A stretch of DNA of 64,000 nt from Thermohalobaculum sp039028795 (GTDB lineage Bacteria; Pseudomonadota; Alphaproteobacteria; Rhodobacterales; Rhodobacteraceae): positions 1 to 64,000 of the forward strand of contig JBCCHJ010000010.1 of assembly GCA_039028795.1 (NCBI GenBank), given 5' to 3'. A model generated the notes under the pieces. That model had not been told where the DNA came from and ran no database searches. It worked only from the letters and a program-made list of their open reading frames with translations. Position numbers and translations under genes: made by a program. Below, piece after piece: positions 17,132 through 26,302 of this stretch; within the stretch, counting starts at the first letter, position 1; each line of letters opens with the position of its first letter.

Positions 17132-17839
17132 TCAAACCGCAGCCGGAGGCTGGATCTCAAGGCAATGCACAGCCAAGCGGAGAGTACCTGCTGTGAAGTC
17201 ACTCCCTTCGGCTGTGATCACCAGGCTCGTACCACCGTAATAGGCCAGTGGCTGGCCGGACACGCCATGGGCAAAAGAATTCAATCCAGTGCCATATCCC
17301 GTACCATAGCGATCTATGCTACCCGGAACACCAATCGACCACCCGGTCGCACCGGTGATCTCCGTAATCACGCGCCCAGTGACTCCGAGGACCACGGCTT
17401 TGTCTGGAATGATCGCGGTGGTCGTCGAACTGGCATCCAGCGACAGTGTATGATCCAATTCTAAGACCCGGGTCAGCGACGCTGCACCGTTTGGGCTGTT
17501 GGTCGTGTCGTCTGCGATCCAAACACCATCGAAAACAACCCTGGCGCTTTCATCCTGAACCCAAAACGTAGCGCCGGGCCAGGGGGCAACAAACTCCCAC
17601 CCGCCGTTCAGGAACATTGCGATCTCACCATCCTTTCCTGCCCAGGCGCCTGTGGACCCAGGCTCGACGATAAATGCATCTCCGTCCGTGGGTGATGGCG
17701 GAGGCGTCGGGGCAGACCGGCTCAAAACCGTCGCCGCCGCTAGAACATCAGCGCGTACCAGGCTTTCATTGATAGTGACGTGTTTCTGGGCCTGCGCCGC
17801 ATCCAACAGCGGCATCTTAAAACGATAAGTATCAGACAT
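17132..17839 (-). CDS. GTA tail-fibre-like protein (DUF2793)
   Basis: 235 residues. The N-terminal DUF2793 region includes LLDAAQAQKHVTINESL, WVQDESARVVFDG and a repeated Trp/Gly-rich pattern. A C-terminal beta-rich domain (GWSIGVPGS, VITAEGSDFTAGTLRLAVH) probably forms the tip. In Rhodobacter capsulatus the DUF2793 tail fibre of RcGTA is encoded away from the main cluster; here it overlaps the g15 stop by eight bases, so it belongs to the GTA operon. An upstream in-frame ATG at 17872 would overlap g15 more. Confidence 0.82.
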   Translation of the reverse strand: MSDTYRFKMPLLDAAQAQKHVTINESLVRADVLAAATVLSRSAPTPPPSPTDGDAFIVEPGSTGAWAGKDGEIAMFLNGGWEFVAPWPGATFWVQDESARVVFDGVWIADDTTNSPNGAASLTRVLELDHTLSLDASSTTTAIIPDKAVVLGVTGRVITEITGATGWSIGVPGSIDRYGTGYGTGLNSFAHGVSGQPLAYYGGTSLVITAEGSDFTAGTLRLAVHCLEIQPPAAV

Positions 17840-20800
17840 TGAATTCAATCGTCCTCTCTGGGCCGTAGCCATATTGTGTGGACAGTCGGGCGACCCCGAA
17901 CGTCAGCGTGCCGGACGCACCATCTGCAGCCTGGTCCAGCGCCGCATAGTTATAGGCAGGCGCGTCCACATCAGTTGTACGCAGAACGGTGCTGCCAGAC
18001 CGGATGGTGACACGATATGCTTCGCCGCTTTCGGCCAATGGCACCTCGACCGCCGCCAGATTGTCACCTCCGATCCGGGTTGTCCGAACCCAGGTGAAGG
18101 CCAGATCTCCAGCTGCCCGGCGCATGCGCAGATGCGCCGGTGCAAAGGGTCGTAGACCGGTTCCATCATAGCTGTCGGTGAATGAGATGAATGACGGGTG
18201 CGAAAGATCGAACTCAGCCGGGCCAACCTTCCAATGCCGGGTTACGCTGATTTCATTCAGATCAATCGGCAACGGAACCAGCGCATCATCAAGCACGACG
18301 ATCCGTGCACCGGGTGAGATAGCTGTGCCAGAAATCACATCTGTTCCGCGCTGCCCCCGCAACAAGGTCGACAAGCGATACGTATCGGTGTCGATCAGCT
18401 CGGCATTCTGGAACTGCAGTATCTCCCATTCGCCATCCGTTAGCTCAACGGCTAAAAGGTTGGCTCCGTTCAGCACAGCCAAACGCTCTGCCGACGATAT
18501 CCCACCCGCCGGTAGAATCACGTCCCAAGCAACGCACTGCCATCGTCCAGGCGACCCTGGTGGCAAGATAGTGTTCGAGACACCAATCATGGACGGTTTT
18601 CGCACGCTCTCGGCAAGCGTAAATCCTTCGCCATCCGTAGACTTATAGACCGCAACCGATCCCGGCCACGGGTCTGCCGCAACTGCAATTCTGGGCTGAT
18701 GATCAGCGTCTGACCCGTCAGCCAAGGGCAGATCCATTACGATCACATCTAACGGACCGGGCGGCAAAACGGCCTCGGGCTCAACAAGCCGCTCTGGTGC
18801 CGCCGTTGGGATGTATAGACTTGGCTCTACCCGCAGGGCTTCAACCTCGCGTGCACCGGTCTCAGTAATGCGGTCAACGCGGTATTGCTCGGTACCACCG
18901 GTACCGTCGATTTGAACCAGGTCTCCGGGCTCTAACGCTATCATTGAAGGCGGCACTGCGAAGCCGGCGCTTTCCTGCGCCCGCGCCGCTTCGGACAGCC
19001 ACCGGTCCGCCACCGCCTGGGCGCGGCTGCCCGGCAGAGCCAGTTGCACGGACGTTTCGGAGACGCGTAATTGATCACCGCTCGGCAAACGGGCCTCTGC
19101 CACGCCGACGCGATAGTCGTTTTCGGCCTGAACATAAGTCAGTCGGATCGAATCCGACGTCGCCGTCAGGCGGGCCTTTTCCCGAACGATCGGCGCACGG
19201 TCTGCGCCATCGCCGGGCACCAGCCAAGCCGGATCCAAAAGAACTGCGCCATTGTCGCGGCGGGTTGCAAAGACGATCTTTCCGCCGCTCTCGTAAGCAT
19301 CAAATCCGAAGACCTGCATCAACGGCTGCAGAGCTTCTCGCGCGGACATCACCCGGTCCAGCACATAGCCATCGACCACTCCGAAAAGGTCCGAGACATC
19401 GAACTCTTCCTGCGTCATCCCCGATGCTAGGCAGATTTCTGCAACAACCTCAGCCAGCGAACCGGCCGTCACGCGGCCGGTAATCCAATGGCCCAACCTG
19501 TGCGACGGTCCATCGGCCCACAGACTTTCGCGAACCGGAAAATCGGGCCACGGTCGCGCGTCCCAGGTCCAGACAAAAACGTCATCTGCCGGGATCATCC
19601 GCCCACCGTAAATCGGGCTAAACGGATTGTTTGAGTTATCGGCCCAGTAGCCCAGCTTCGCCTGCAGAAACCGGCGCTGCATCTCGTCATCACGTGCACC
19701 TCGGGATCCTTCCGGAATGCCGCTTTCCGAGCTTCGCTCATCAAAGAAAAGATTGGGCTTATTGGCGCCAAGGTCCACTGCGGGGCAACCCGTTTCAGTC
19801 AGCCAAACCGGTTTTGAACGTGGAACCCAGGCTGTGGGTTGCTCCTCGCGCACGCCATCAATGCGGTTGAAGTGCTGGTTCTGCCACCAGTTTCGGATGT
19901 CCTTGGGCCGGAAAACCCATGGTTCGTCATACGCACCATCCGCGATTGGTGTACGCGTTTGGGTAAGCCGGTCTGCATCCGAGGCATAGAACCAGTCATA
20001 GTGCTCGCCGCCCTCTACCTGGCTTTGCAAGTATGGCAGCGAGTAGATCGAACCAGCCTCTTGGTCCAAATGCGCCGAACTATGCCGCCAATCGGATAGC
20101 GGCGTGTAGTCGTCGATGCCGACCGCATCGATATTGCCGTCCGCCCACAGCGGGTCCAGGTGGAACAAAACATCGCCCGTACCATCCTGTGGCTGATGCC
20201 CGAAGTACTCTGACCAATCAGCTGCATAGGTGATTTTAGCGCCAGGCAAGATCGCTTTGACCTCCGCAGCCAAGTCAATCAGCTGATCGACAGCTGGGAA
20301 GTCTGCCTTGGCCGACCGAATCGTGGTCAAACCCCGCAATTCCGTCCCGATACAAATTGCATCGACACCGCCCGCAGCAGCGGCCAAAGCAGCTAGGTGC
20401 AGGACAAATCTGCGCCAGGTCCACTCATTGGGTCCCGAATAAATGGGTGCGCCGCTGGTGATTGTGAAGTCACTTGCCGAAGCCGTCCCGAAGAAAGCGG
20501 CAACCTCAGCCGTGGCTGCGGCGGTTTGATCGACCGATCCAGGCTCACCCGGTGCTGCGTCTAAAGTGATACGTCCGCGCCAGGGAAAGACGGGCTGCTC
20601 GGCTGCGCCGTATGGATCAGGCAGGCCGTTTCCTTCGGCGATGTCCATAAGCAGGAAAGGGTAGAGTACTACCTTCTTGCCCCGGGCAGAAAGTTCTTTG
20701 ATCGCGCGGATGATTGACCCATCTGCAGGCGTCCCACCAAAATTTGGTCGGCCTTCAGAGCGGGATACCAATCGGGCCGTTGCTGTGGACAAGCCAGCCA

Positions 20801-21758
20801 CGGTCCAGGGCAGCGGTGCATATGTGCGGTCACGCTCTTCGACGCGTGGTTCGACCCGGCAATGCCCGCATCGCAGATCGTCCCCGAACCACGACACAAC
20901 CAGCGACACGGACTGGCATTCCGGCAAATCAGAATCCAACTGGTCCAACGCCAGTTCCATGTCCGGAATCCCGGCGGCATTGTTGATATTGGCAAAGCGC
21001 CCACCGCCTGCAGGAAAGGTCACCCGCGACGGAGTCGGGTCCAGTGCAAACTCTCCGGTCCCGGGAGACAGACACACAGCGCGTACCAGTTCGGGCACCG
21101 GGGTGCCGGCTTCGACCCCGGTTACAACGCCGGTCGAGTTGCGGAACACTTCGAAATTCAACTGGGGAATACGGTTGCCGAACCTGCCGACAGGCAGGTT
21201 TTCAAACACAACATACGCGAGGCCGCGATAGGCTGGCACATTGCCTGCACCCTCGACTGCCTCGATCTTCGGGTCGGGCAGTTGTTCGTCATCGCCCAGA
21301 TAAATGCGATGATTCAAGTTGTTCAGATTCAACAACTTACCATCGGCCCAGACCCGACCAATGCGTTCGATTGGGCCTTCGCATAATCCAACAGCAATCG
21401 AGATCGAGTAGCTGAACTCCGTAACCTGCCGCTGCCCCTGGCCCGATGACTTGCCGCCCTGGGTCGTGGTGCGGACGTTCTCCAGATATCGCGTGGCCCA
21501 AATCACCTGACCGGCGATACGCACGCGGCCGAAACACCGCGGAACGGCAGCACCCTCGGTCGAACTCTGCAGCCGCAAAGATCGCGCCCGGCCAGTTTCA
21601 ACAGCGACAGAGCCCGACCCCAATAGCGTTTGATCGATAACCGACCCCGCCAGGGCGCCAACCGTCTGACCGATTGTCGATGCAGCGACACCCAGAACCG
21701 AGCCGCCAATCGAACTGCCGATCGCCGCGCCAGCGGCTCCTAAGATCACTGTCGCCAT
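17832..21758 (-). CDS. GTA g15: megatron, baseplate/host-interaction protein
   Basis: 1308 residues, the largest GTA gene. The Gly/Ala-rich hydrophobic N-terminus (ILGAAGAAIGSSIGG) is usual for g15. Residues about 420-740 form the GTA TIM-barrel-like domain (glycosidase-like; IGTELRGLTTIR, VWTWDARPWPDFP). About 790-960 match the phage-tail_3 domain, followed by a C-terminal beta-rich part. In RcGTA this protein forms the tip of the baseplate. The ATG at 21758 has GAGG upstream; a GTG four codons earlier is the alternative. No frameshift is visible. Confidence 0.95.
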   Translation of the reverse strand: MATVILGAAGAAIGSSIGGSVLGVAASTIGQTVGALAGSVIDQTLLGSGSVAVETGRARSLRLQSSTEGAAVPRCFGRVRIAGQVIWATRYLENVRTTTQGGKSSGQGQRQVTEFSYSISIAVGLCEGPIERIGRVWADGKLLNLNNLNHRIYLGDDEQLPDPKIEAVEGAGNVPAYRGLAYVVFENLPVGRFGNRIPQLNFEVFRNSTGVVTGVEAGTPVPELVRAVCLSPGTGEFALDPTPSRVTFPAGGGRFANINNAAGIPDMELALDQLDSDLPECQSVSLVVSWFGDDLRCGHCRVEPRVEERDRTYAPLPWTVAGLSTATARLVSRSEGRPNFGGTPADGSIIRAIKELSARGKKVVLYPFLLMDIAEGNGLPDPYGAAEQPVFPWRGRITLDAAPGEPGSVDQTAAATAEVAAFFGTASASDFTITSGAPIYSGPNEWTWRRFVLHLAALAAAAGGVDAICIGTELRGLTTIRSAKADFPAVDQLIDLAAEVKAILPGAKITYAADWSEYFGHQPQDGTGDVLFHLDPLWADGNIDAVGIDDYTPLSDWRHSSAHLDQEAGSIYSLPYLQSQVEGGEHYDWFYASDADRLTQTRTPIADGAYDEPWVFRPKDIRNWWQNQHFNRIDGVREEQPTAWVPRSKPVWLTETGCPAVDLGANKPNLFFDERSSESGIPEGSRGARDDEMQRRFLQAKLGYWADNSNNPFSPIYGGRMIPADDVFVWTWDARPWPDFPVRESLWADGPSHRLGHWITGRVTAGSLAEVVAEICLASGMTQEEFDVSDLFGVVDGYVLDRVMSAREALQPLMQVFGFDAYESGGKIVFATRRDNGAVLLDPAWLVPGDGADRAPIVREKARLTATSDSIRLTYVQAENDYRVGVAEARLPSGDQLRVSETSVQLALPGSRAQAVADRWLSEAARAQESAGFAVPPSMIALEPGDLVQIDGTGGTEQYRVDRITETGAREVEALRVEPSLYIPTAAPERLVEPEAVLPPGPLDVIVMDLPLADGSDADHQPRIAVAADPWPGSVAVYKSTDGEGFTLAESVRKPSMIGVSNTILPPGSPGRWQCVAWDVILPAGGISSAERLAVLNGANLLAVELTDGEWEILQFQNAELIDTDTYRLSTLLRGQRGTDVISGTAISPGARIVVLDDALVPLPIDLNEISVTRHWKVGPAEFDLSHPSFISFTDSYDGTGLRPFAPAHLRMRRAAGDLAFTWVRTTRIGGDNLAAVEVPLAESGEAYRVTIRSGSTVLRTTDVDAPAYNYAALDQAADGASGTLTFGVARLSTQYGYGPERTIEFNV

Positions 21759-21799
21759 GAGGCGCCTCACTTCCAGTCAGAGCCCGAAGGGGCTGAGAG

Positions 21800-22246
21800 T
21801 TATTCGGGAAACCGGAACACTCCGGCCAGACGGCGACGCCAGGCTGTCGTCAGCCGGGTTTCGCAAACCGAATGCCCGGAATAGGCATGAATGATGTGGC
21901 CGCCATCCAAAAAGTCGGACACCAGAATTGCGGCGTGTTTGGCGAGGCCGCGGTCCATCATTCGGAACAATAGAATATCGCCTGCAGCGGCTTCTTCTTC
22001 ACGAACCCGCGTCAATAAGCGATGCGCCGCTTTCAGCAGACGCTCCTCGCCTGTGGTCTCGGCCCAATCCGCCGAATAGGGCGGTGGCGTTTCCGGCTCT
22101 TTGTCCAAAACATCACGCCATACGCCCCGCACAAGGCCCAAGCAATCAGCGCCAACGCCCTTGCAAGATGCCTGATGACGGTAGGGGGTGCCCAGCCAGG
22201 TGCGCGCCGCATCGGCGACTTTATGACCGGAACAGCGATCTGCCAT
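21800..22246 (-). CDS. GTA g14: NlpC/P60-type cell-wall peptidase
   Basis: 148 residues. The catalytic Cys is in GADCLGLVRG and the His in AKHAAILV, as in NlpC/P60 endopeptidases; the protein opens peptidoglycan during DNA entry in RcGTA. The start at 22246 has GGAGG seven bases upstream, inside the end of g13, giving an overlap of 26 bp. An upstream ATG at 22288 lacks a comparable site. WLGTPYRHQASC is the conserved N-terminal motif. Confidence 0.92.
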   Translation of the reverse strand: MADRCSGHKVADAARTWLGTPYRHQASCKGVGADCLGLVRGVWRDVLDKEPETPPPYSADWAETTGEERLLKAAHRLLTRVREEEAAAGDILLFRMMDRGLAKHAAILVSDFLDGGHIIHAYSGHSVCETRLTTAWRRRLAGVFRFPE

Positions 22247-23114
22247 CGTGTCGGCCTCCACGGTTTGGATAACTTGCGGCGACGTCATCGCCGGGCATAT
22301 GGGGAAAACCGCGAAAGTTCACGATACTCCCGAACTTCTCGGCATATTCCTCGGCGGTCCGACCGCACCCAACTGTGATATCAAACGTATCGCCGGGCAA
22401 CACCACGCCGGGTGGGGACAACCAGATTTCGACTACTGTCTCTTCACCGACTTTCCGGTGCGCCTTGACATGGGCGTCCATTCCAAGGTTAGCACCGGAC
22501 GTCCAGGTCAAGACCCCATTCGTGAACCAACTGTCGGCATAGTTTGACAAACCGGTGACCGAAAACTGCTGTGCTTCGATTGCAAAGTCGACGCTGCCCT
22601 GACCCAGGTACAGTGGATCGGTCAGATCAATCCCGTGTTCAGTCGCGTCCAGCTTGTAGTCGCCTGAGTGCAGGTAGGCACGGCCAAATGGTTGGTTCAG
22701 CTTGTCGCTAAGGCCGACGATCTCTGCTTCGAACGCCGTGTCGCCACGGCGGATCTCGCCAATCTGACCTCGTGACAATACGATACGCTGATCCACATCA
22801 CGCCAATTCACGAGGTACAGCGTAACGTCCGCACCATCGAAGAGGCCTTTTGAAATATCCTCGTCCGAGATCCGTTCAGAGCTGAGCGCGCCCGAAACTT
22901 GGTGGCTGTCGGCTGCCAAGCCGGTCACAGACTCCAATGCACTTGGCGTCAAACCGGATTCAGGTTCGAACAGAAGATTGTCGAAACTTAATTCCTGATC
23001 GTGGTCGGTAAATCCCATCACCACTGCGTCGCGGCGCTCCAGTCGCCAGCACCGCGCCAGGGTCGTGGCGCCAGTGTCCAGCGACGCCTGAAGAAGTTCA
23101 GGAATCTCACGCAT
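22221..23114 (-). CDS. GTA g13: tail hub protein (DUF2163/phage_BR0599)
   Basis: 297 residues, baseplate hub. It has LARCWRLERRD and GFTDHDQ near the start, the repeated DVTLYLVNW and LSDKLNQPFGR segments, and the C-terminal NFRGFPHMPGDD. Hub proteins of this family normally carry a Cys-x(6-7)-Cys pair in the C-terminal motif for an iron-sulfur cluster. Here the first Cys is kept (VGCGRT) but the second position reads Glu-Tyr (AEEYAEKF). Only two Cys remain in the protein. It overlaps g12 by one base. Confidence 0.93.
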   Translation of the reverse strand: MREIPELLQASLDTGATTLARCWRLERRDAVVMGFTDHDQELSFDNLLFEPESGLTPSALESVTGLAADSHQVSGALSSERISDEDISKGLFDGADVTLYLVNWRDVDQRIVLSRGQIGEIRRGDTAFEAEIVGLSDKLNQPFGRAYLHSGDYKLDATEHGIDLTDPLYLGQGSVDFAIEAQQFSVTGLSNYADSWFTNGVLTWTSGANLGMDAHVKAHRKVGEETVVEIWLSPPGVVLPGDTFDITVGCGRTAEEYAEKFGSIVNFRGFPHMPGDDVAASYPNRGGRHDGRSLFRS

Positions 23115-23737
23115 CAGAGACGTACCTCGACCACAGGGATCGACGGAATCTCTCCGGCCTCGAAGGCGGCCAGGTTCACATCGATCGTGTCACTATCAAA
23201 ACGGACTGGAACATCGTACTCAAACCCGCCAGTAACCGTCGCACCGCCGGCGGCGGGCGTCGTCAACGTGACGACGCCGGTTGAACCATCAATCGAGAAA
23301 TCCGATCCTTCAAAAATCTCAATTCCATCGACCGCGATCCGAACGCTGCCATCCACCGGCTTGGTGATCGCACGCGTGTACGAGGCCGACGCATCACCAT
23401 AGGTCTTGGTCAACTGCCAAGTGGCACCGCCACCCACCAAAACCTGATCCTCGGGCGTCGGCTCTTGCGAAGGCAGCGAGGATCGATGGTCCAGCCAATC
23501 CTTCCAACGGAATCCATAAAGACGCCCATGGCGCGCTTCAAAAAAGCTCAGCACCTGGGCCAGATCGTCCAAGGACCTGACGCCAAGACCGGCATCATAG
23601 CGGCGGCGGGACTGGGCCCAGGGACTGTTGCGTTCTTCGAACCCGTTGACCAGGCTCACAATCTCTGTTCGCCTTTGAACCCCGCCGGTCGAACCGAACG
23701 AGATCTCTGCGGGAAACCGCGATTCATGAAAGTTCAT
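23114..23737 (-). CDS. GTA g12: distal tail protein (DUF2460)
   Basis: 207 residues. The start FHESRFPAEISFGSTGG and the pattern RRRYDAGLGVRSLDDLAQVLSFF are diagnostic of DUF2460/TIGR02217. FRWKDWLDH and the ITKPVDGSVRIAVDG beta segment follow. It forms the ring joining tail tube and baseplate in RcGTA. It is coupled to g13 by overlap and is 97 bp downstream of g11. Confidence 0.94.
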   Translation of the reverse strand: MNFHESRFPAEISFGSTGGVQRRTEIVSLVNGFEERNSPWAQSRRRYDAGLGVRSLDDLAQVLSFFEARHGRLYGFRWKDWLDHRSSLPSQEPTPEDQVLVGGGATWQLTKTYGDASASYTRAITKPVDGSVRIAVDGIEIFEGSDFSIDGSTGVVTLTTPAAGGATVTGGFEYDVPVRFDSDTIDVNLAAFEAGEIPSIPVVEVRL

Positions 23738-23834
23738 CAGGACCGTTCCGGTTTAGTTTGAAATCATAGGGTTGACACGACTGCGGCGCGTGCTGAGTGG
23801 TAGGCGGTCGAAAAGCGAGCCACCCGAAGAAGCG

Positions 23835-24491
23835 CTACAACGCCCCCTGGCCCCGGCGCACAGCCCTCGCCAGTTGCGCTGAGATCTGACTGCGTGACCG
23901 CTGGAATCCGTCCACATCGGGGGTAGAGATGTTGATAACAACCTGGGCGCCCTGGCCGCCTTGTGCTGCAACGCCCAGCTTTCCATCCGGACCGCGTGTC
24001 AGTGGCATCACTGCCTCGGGCCCGGCTTCGCCCATCAATCCTGCACCACGGCGCATCGGAAAAAGCGTTGGCCTGTCGACGATACCGCCGCGGGCGAATG
24101 GTTGAACCTGCCCAGACGAGAAGACGCCACCTTTGGCGAACCCGAACGCCGACACCAGCGATCCGGTAAAGCCGCCCACCGCATTTGTTACGCCGCCCGC
24201 CAAGGCATTCGTCAACGGCGTAAGCGCTGCATCCAGCGCTTTACCGGCAATACTGCTGGCAAGGTCGCGGAAAACATTGGTTAGTTTCTGGCCACCGAAG
24301 ACCGCCTTGTCGAAAGCCGACTTCAAAGAAGACGACAATGACCGGGACAGCTTCTGCGCTTGGCCATCCAATGTCCGCATGGCGTGGGTCGCGTCAGAGA
24401 TCTCTCCGGTAAACCCAGACGTCAGCGACCGCACGCTGTCCAGCGCCGCACCGAAGTTCTCGTTAAACCTACCTGTGCGATCAGTCTCCAC
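23835..24491 (-). CDS. GTA g11: short tape-measure protein
   Basis: 218 residues, matching the short tape measure of RcGTA and its short tail. The GTG start at 24491 follows AGGAGAC. The N-terminal half is helical (SLTSGFTGEISDATHAM, LSRSLSSSLKSAF). The middle is Gly/Ala-rich and likely membrane-active, and the C-terminus has FARGGIVDRPTLFPM and GEAGPEAVMPL, common to phage tape measures. The GVFSSGQV and GLMGEAGPEA motifs are typical. Confidence 0.92.
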   Translation of the reverse strand: METDRTGRFNENFGAALDSVRSLTSGFTGEISDATHAMRTLDGQAQKLSRSLSSSLKSAFDKAVFGGQKLTNVFRDLASSIAGKALDAALTPLTNALAGGVTNAVGGFTGSLVSAFGFAKGGVFSSGQVQPFARGGIVDRPTLFPMRRGAGLMGEAGPEAVMPLTRGPDGKLGVAAQGGQGAQVVINISTPDVDGFQRSRSQISAQLARAVRRGQGAL

Positions 24492-24546
24492 CGTTTCGTC
24501 TCCTGTACATCTTGAAGCACGTGTAAACTGGACCGTTTGACCCGGC

Positions 24547-24747
24547 TTACTCTGGGTTGTCGGGATGGGTGCTCATCAGGGACGTCAACCATTCACGATC
24601 CATTGGGGCATCGCCGCTCAGCAGCCCTGCACCTTCCAAGGCCAGTCGCAATTCGGCAGGCGTCATGTCCCAGAATGCCTCCGGACTTAGCCGCAGCGCA
24701 CCCATGCCATGGCGCATCAGGGCGGCCCAGTTGATTGGCTCAGCCAT
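24547..24747 (-). CDS. GTA g10.1: tail assembly chaperone-like protein
   Basis: 66 residues: INWAALMRHGMGALRLSPEAFWDMTPAEL is the typical phage TAC_6/DUF2376 pattern. It overlaps the end of g10 by eight bases, the arrangement used for paired tail chaperones. In RcGTA this small gene lies between g10 and g11 and is often missed in annotation. It probably helps load the tape measure during tail assembly. Confidence 0.85.
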   Translation of the reverse strand: MAEPINWAALMRHGMGALRLSPEAFWDMTPAELRLALEGAGLLSGDAPMDREWLTSLMSTHPDNPE

Positions 24748-25060
24748 CGCCTAGCGGCTGGAATGCCCGTGCCAGCAAAGCCATGCCAGCATGCAATGCG
24801 CCAACGGCTCCACCTTCGATCTCAGCTTTCGCAAGATCGGCCTCGGTCAAGTCGTGACCACCGCCCATCAGACCCGCTGCCAACAGCGCCGTCAGATCCG
24901 TCGCGCTGATCTGACCGGTCTCGAACCGTTCCGCCAGTTCCATCAGCGACTGAGATTCCAGCCGCGCTTCCAAGGCCGCCAGCGCCCCCAATGTCAGGCG
25001 CAGTACATAGCGCTTACCGTCAATCACGACTGCGACGTCGCCCCGCAAGGGATTCTCCAT
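24740..25060 (-). CDS. GTA g10: tail assembly chaperone (gene transfer agent family protein)
   Basis: 106 residues. The start NPLRGDVAVVIDGKRYVLRLTLGALAALE is strongly conserved in GTA g10 proteins. The rest is alpha-helical (MELAERFETGQ, DLTALLAAGLMGGG). It begins three bases after the g9 stop, and the two are clearly co-transcribed. Confidence 0.92.
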   Translation of the reverse strand: MENPLRGDVAVVIDGKRYVLRLTLGALAALEARLESQSLMELAERFETGQISATDLTALLAAGLMGGGHDLTEADLAKAEIEGGAVGALHAGMALLARAFQPLGDG

Positions 25061-25063
25061 CTT

Positions 25064-25477
25064 CTAGAATGCCGCAAAGGTCAGCGCACCTGCCGAGGCT
25101 AGCGAAATTTCAAACGCCGCCTCGCCGTCATAGGTGCCGGAATACTCCAGCGACGTCAGTTGAAACGGACCAGTGACCGTCCCGAAATCAGGGATAACAA
25201 TCTCGAAGTCCGGCGTCAGATCGTCGAAGAACACCCGCCGCAGAGCAGCATCGGCATCATCATCGGTGAAAATGCCAGATCCCGCCACGGCACAGGTTTT
25301 GACACCGGCACCGATCAAAAGCTGTCGCCATTGACCCGCACTTTCAGCCGTTGTGACATCCACAGCGTCGGTATTGAATGTGAAACGGTTCGACCGAATT
25401 CCGGCAACCGTCACGAACGTTCCGCTGCTGGTCTCGTCCAGCTTCAGCAGCAGATCCTTCCCCTTCTGGGCAGTCAT
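25064..25477 (-). CDS. GTA g9: major tail tube protein
   Basis: 137 residues, TP901-1-type major tail protein. It begins AQKGKDLLLKLDE and contains VAGIRSNRFTFN, VDVTTAESAGQWRQLL and EISLASAGALTFA, all characteristic. It forms the rings of the tail tube. AAGGAG lies upstream of the ATG. g8 ends 43 bp upstream. Confidence 0.94.
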   Translation of the reverse strand: MTAQKGKDLLLKLDETSSGTFVTVAGIRSNRFTFNTDAVDVTTAESAGQWRQLLIGAGVKTCAVAGSGIFTDDDADAALRRVFFDDLTPDFEIVIPDFGTVTGPFQLTSLEYSGTYDGEAAFEISLASAGALTFAAF

Positions 25478-25520
25478 CGTGTTCTCCTTCGAAAGTCAAA
25501 GCCTTGGCAAATCAGCCAGG

Positions 25521-25943
25521 TCAGCTGTCTTGAACTGTAATGCGGAACCTCAGATCGATCCGGCGAAGACCGTCGACCTCTTGCCGCGTTGTGCGTGCGT
25601 CCACAAAGCGGACATTGACCACGTTGCCTCGGGTTAATGACAGGCCGCCGCTAAGGATTGCATCGGAAACGGCCGCAGCCGCCTGTTTTGCGTCGGAAAA
25701 TCCGTGGCGCGGTGCATGAACACTGACGGTGATCAAATGGATCGCACCATTCGTCGAACCCGACGACCAGTCCTGAACCTCCTCATCACCGAAGGTCATG
25801 TAGACATCGTCGGGCGTGCCGTTATCGGCCTCCAATGGCACGGCGTCGAAAACGCGGCTACCCAGTGTCGAGGAACAGACAGGATCGGTGCAGATCAGCG
25901 AATATATGCCCTCCTGCAGAGGCCAGGAAATCGCATAGGTCAT
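25521..25943 (-). CDS. GTA g8: tail terminator protein (DUF3168)
   Basis: 140 residues, DUF3168 family. Features are the ALQ-like start (WPLQEGIYSLI), RVFDAVP, DDVYMTFGDEEVQDW and a late LRRIDLRFRITVQ strand. It caps the tail tube and joins it to the head. It overlaps g7 by four bases (ATGA), so the two are coupled. Confidence 0.92.
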   Translation of the reverse strand: MTYAISWPLQEGIYSLICTDPVCSSTLGSRVFDAVPLEADNGTPDDVYMTFGDEEVQDWSSGSTNGAIHLITVSVHAPRHGFSDAKQAAAAVSDAILSGGLSLTRGNVVNVRFVDARTTRQEVDGLRRIDLRFRITVQDS

Positions 25944-26278
25944 GCGGTAACGGCCTCCTTCGTCCAGCAGGTCAGATAGCGTCCCTTATCGTCGTAATCG
26001 GCGGTCCCAAAGATCTGGAAGACACGGCTTCCTGACCTGAATCGGCGTCCGGTTATCGGGCGTCGCGGGCTGCCATCAGGTGCGCTGCGGACAACGATCT
26101 GATGAGAATGTTCCGAAATTTCACGCCCGCCAACGGCCCGTTCGCGCGCCCTCGTGCCTTTGACCTCTGCCCACAAAGTTCCGATCGGGGACCAGAGAAT
26201 CTGGTATCCGCCGCCGCCATCCGCGACCTGTTTTGGCTCTTCCAGGATCAACTCGGTGTTCATCACGGGTTTATGCAT
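25940..26278 (-). CDS. GTA g7: head-closure (stopper) protein
   Basis: 112 residues, phage head-tail joining (SPP1 gp16-like) family. Typical segments are LWAEVKGTRARERAVGGR, the HQIVVR strand and RRFRSGSRVFQIFGTADYDDKGRYLTC. The ATG at 26278 has GGAG upstream. It sits between connector g6 (24 bp away) and tail terminator g8. Confidence 0.9.
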   Translation of the reverse strand: MHKPVMNTELILEEPKQVADGGGGYQILWSPIGTLWAEVKGTRARERAVGGREISEHSHQIVVRSAPDGSPRRPITGRRFRSGSRVFQIFGTADYDDKGRYLTCWTKEAVTA

Positions 26279-26302
26279 GACCGTCTCCGTTGCACATGGA
26301 TC

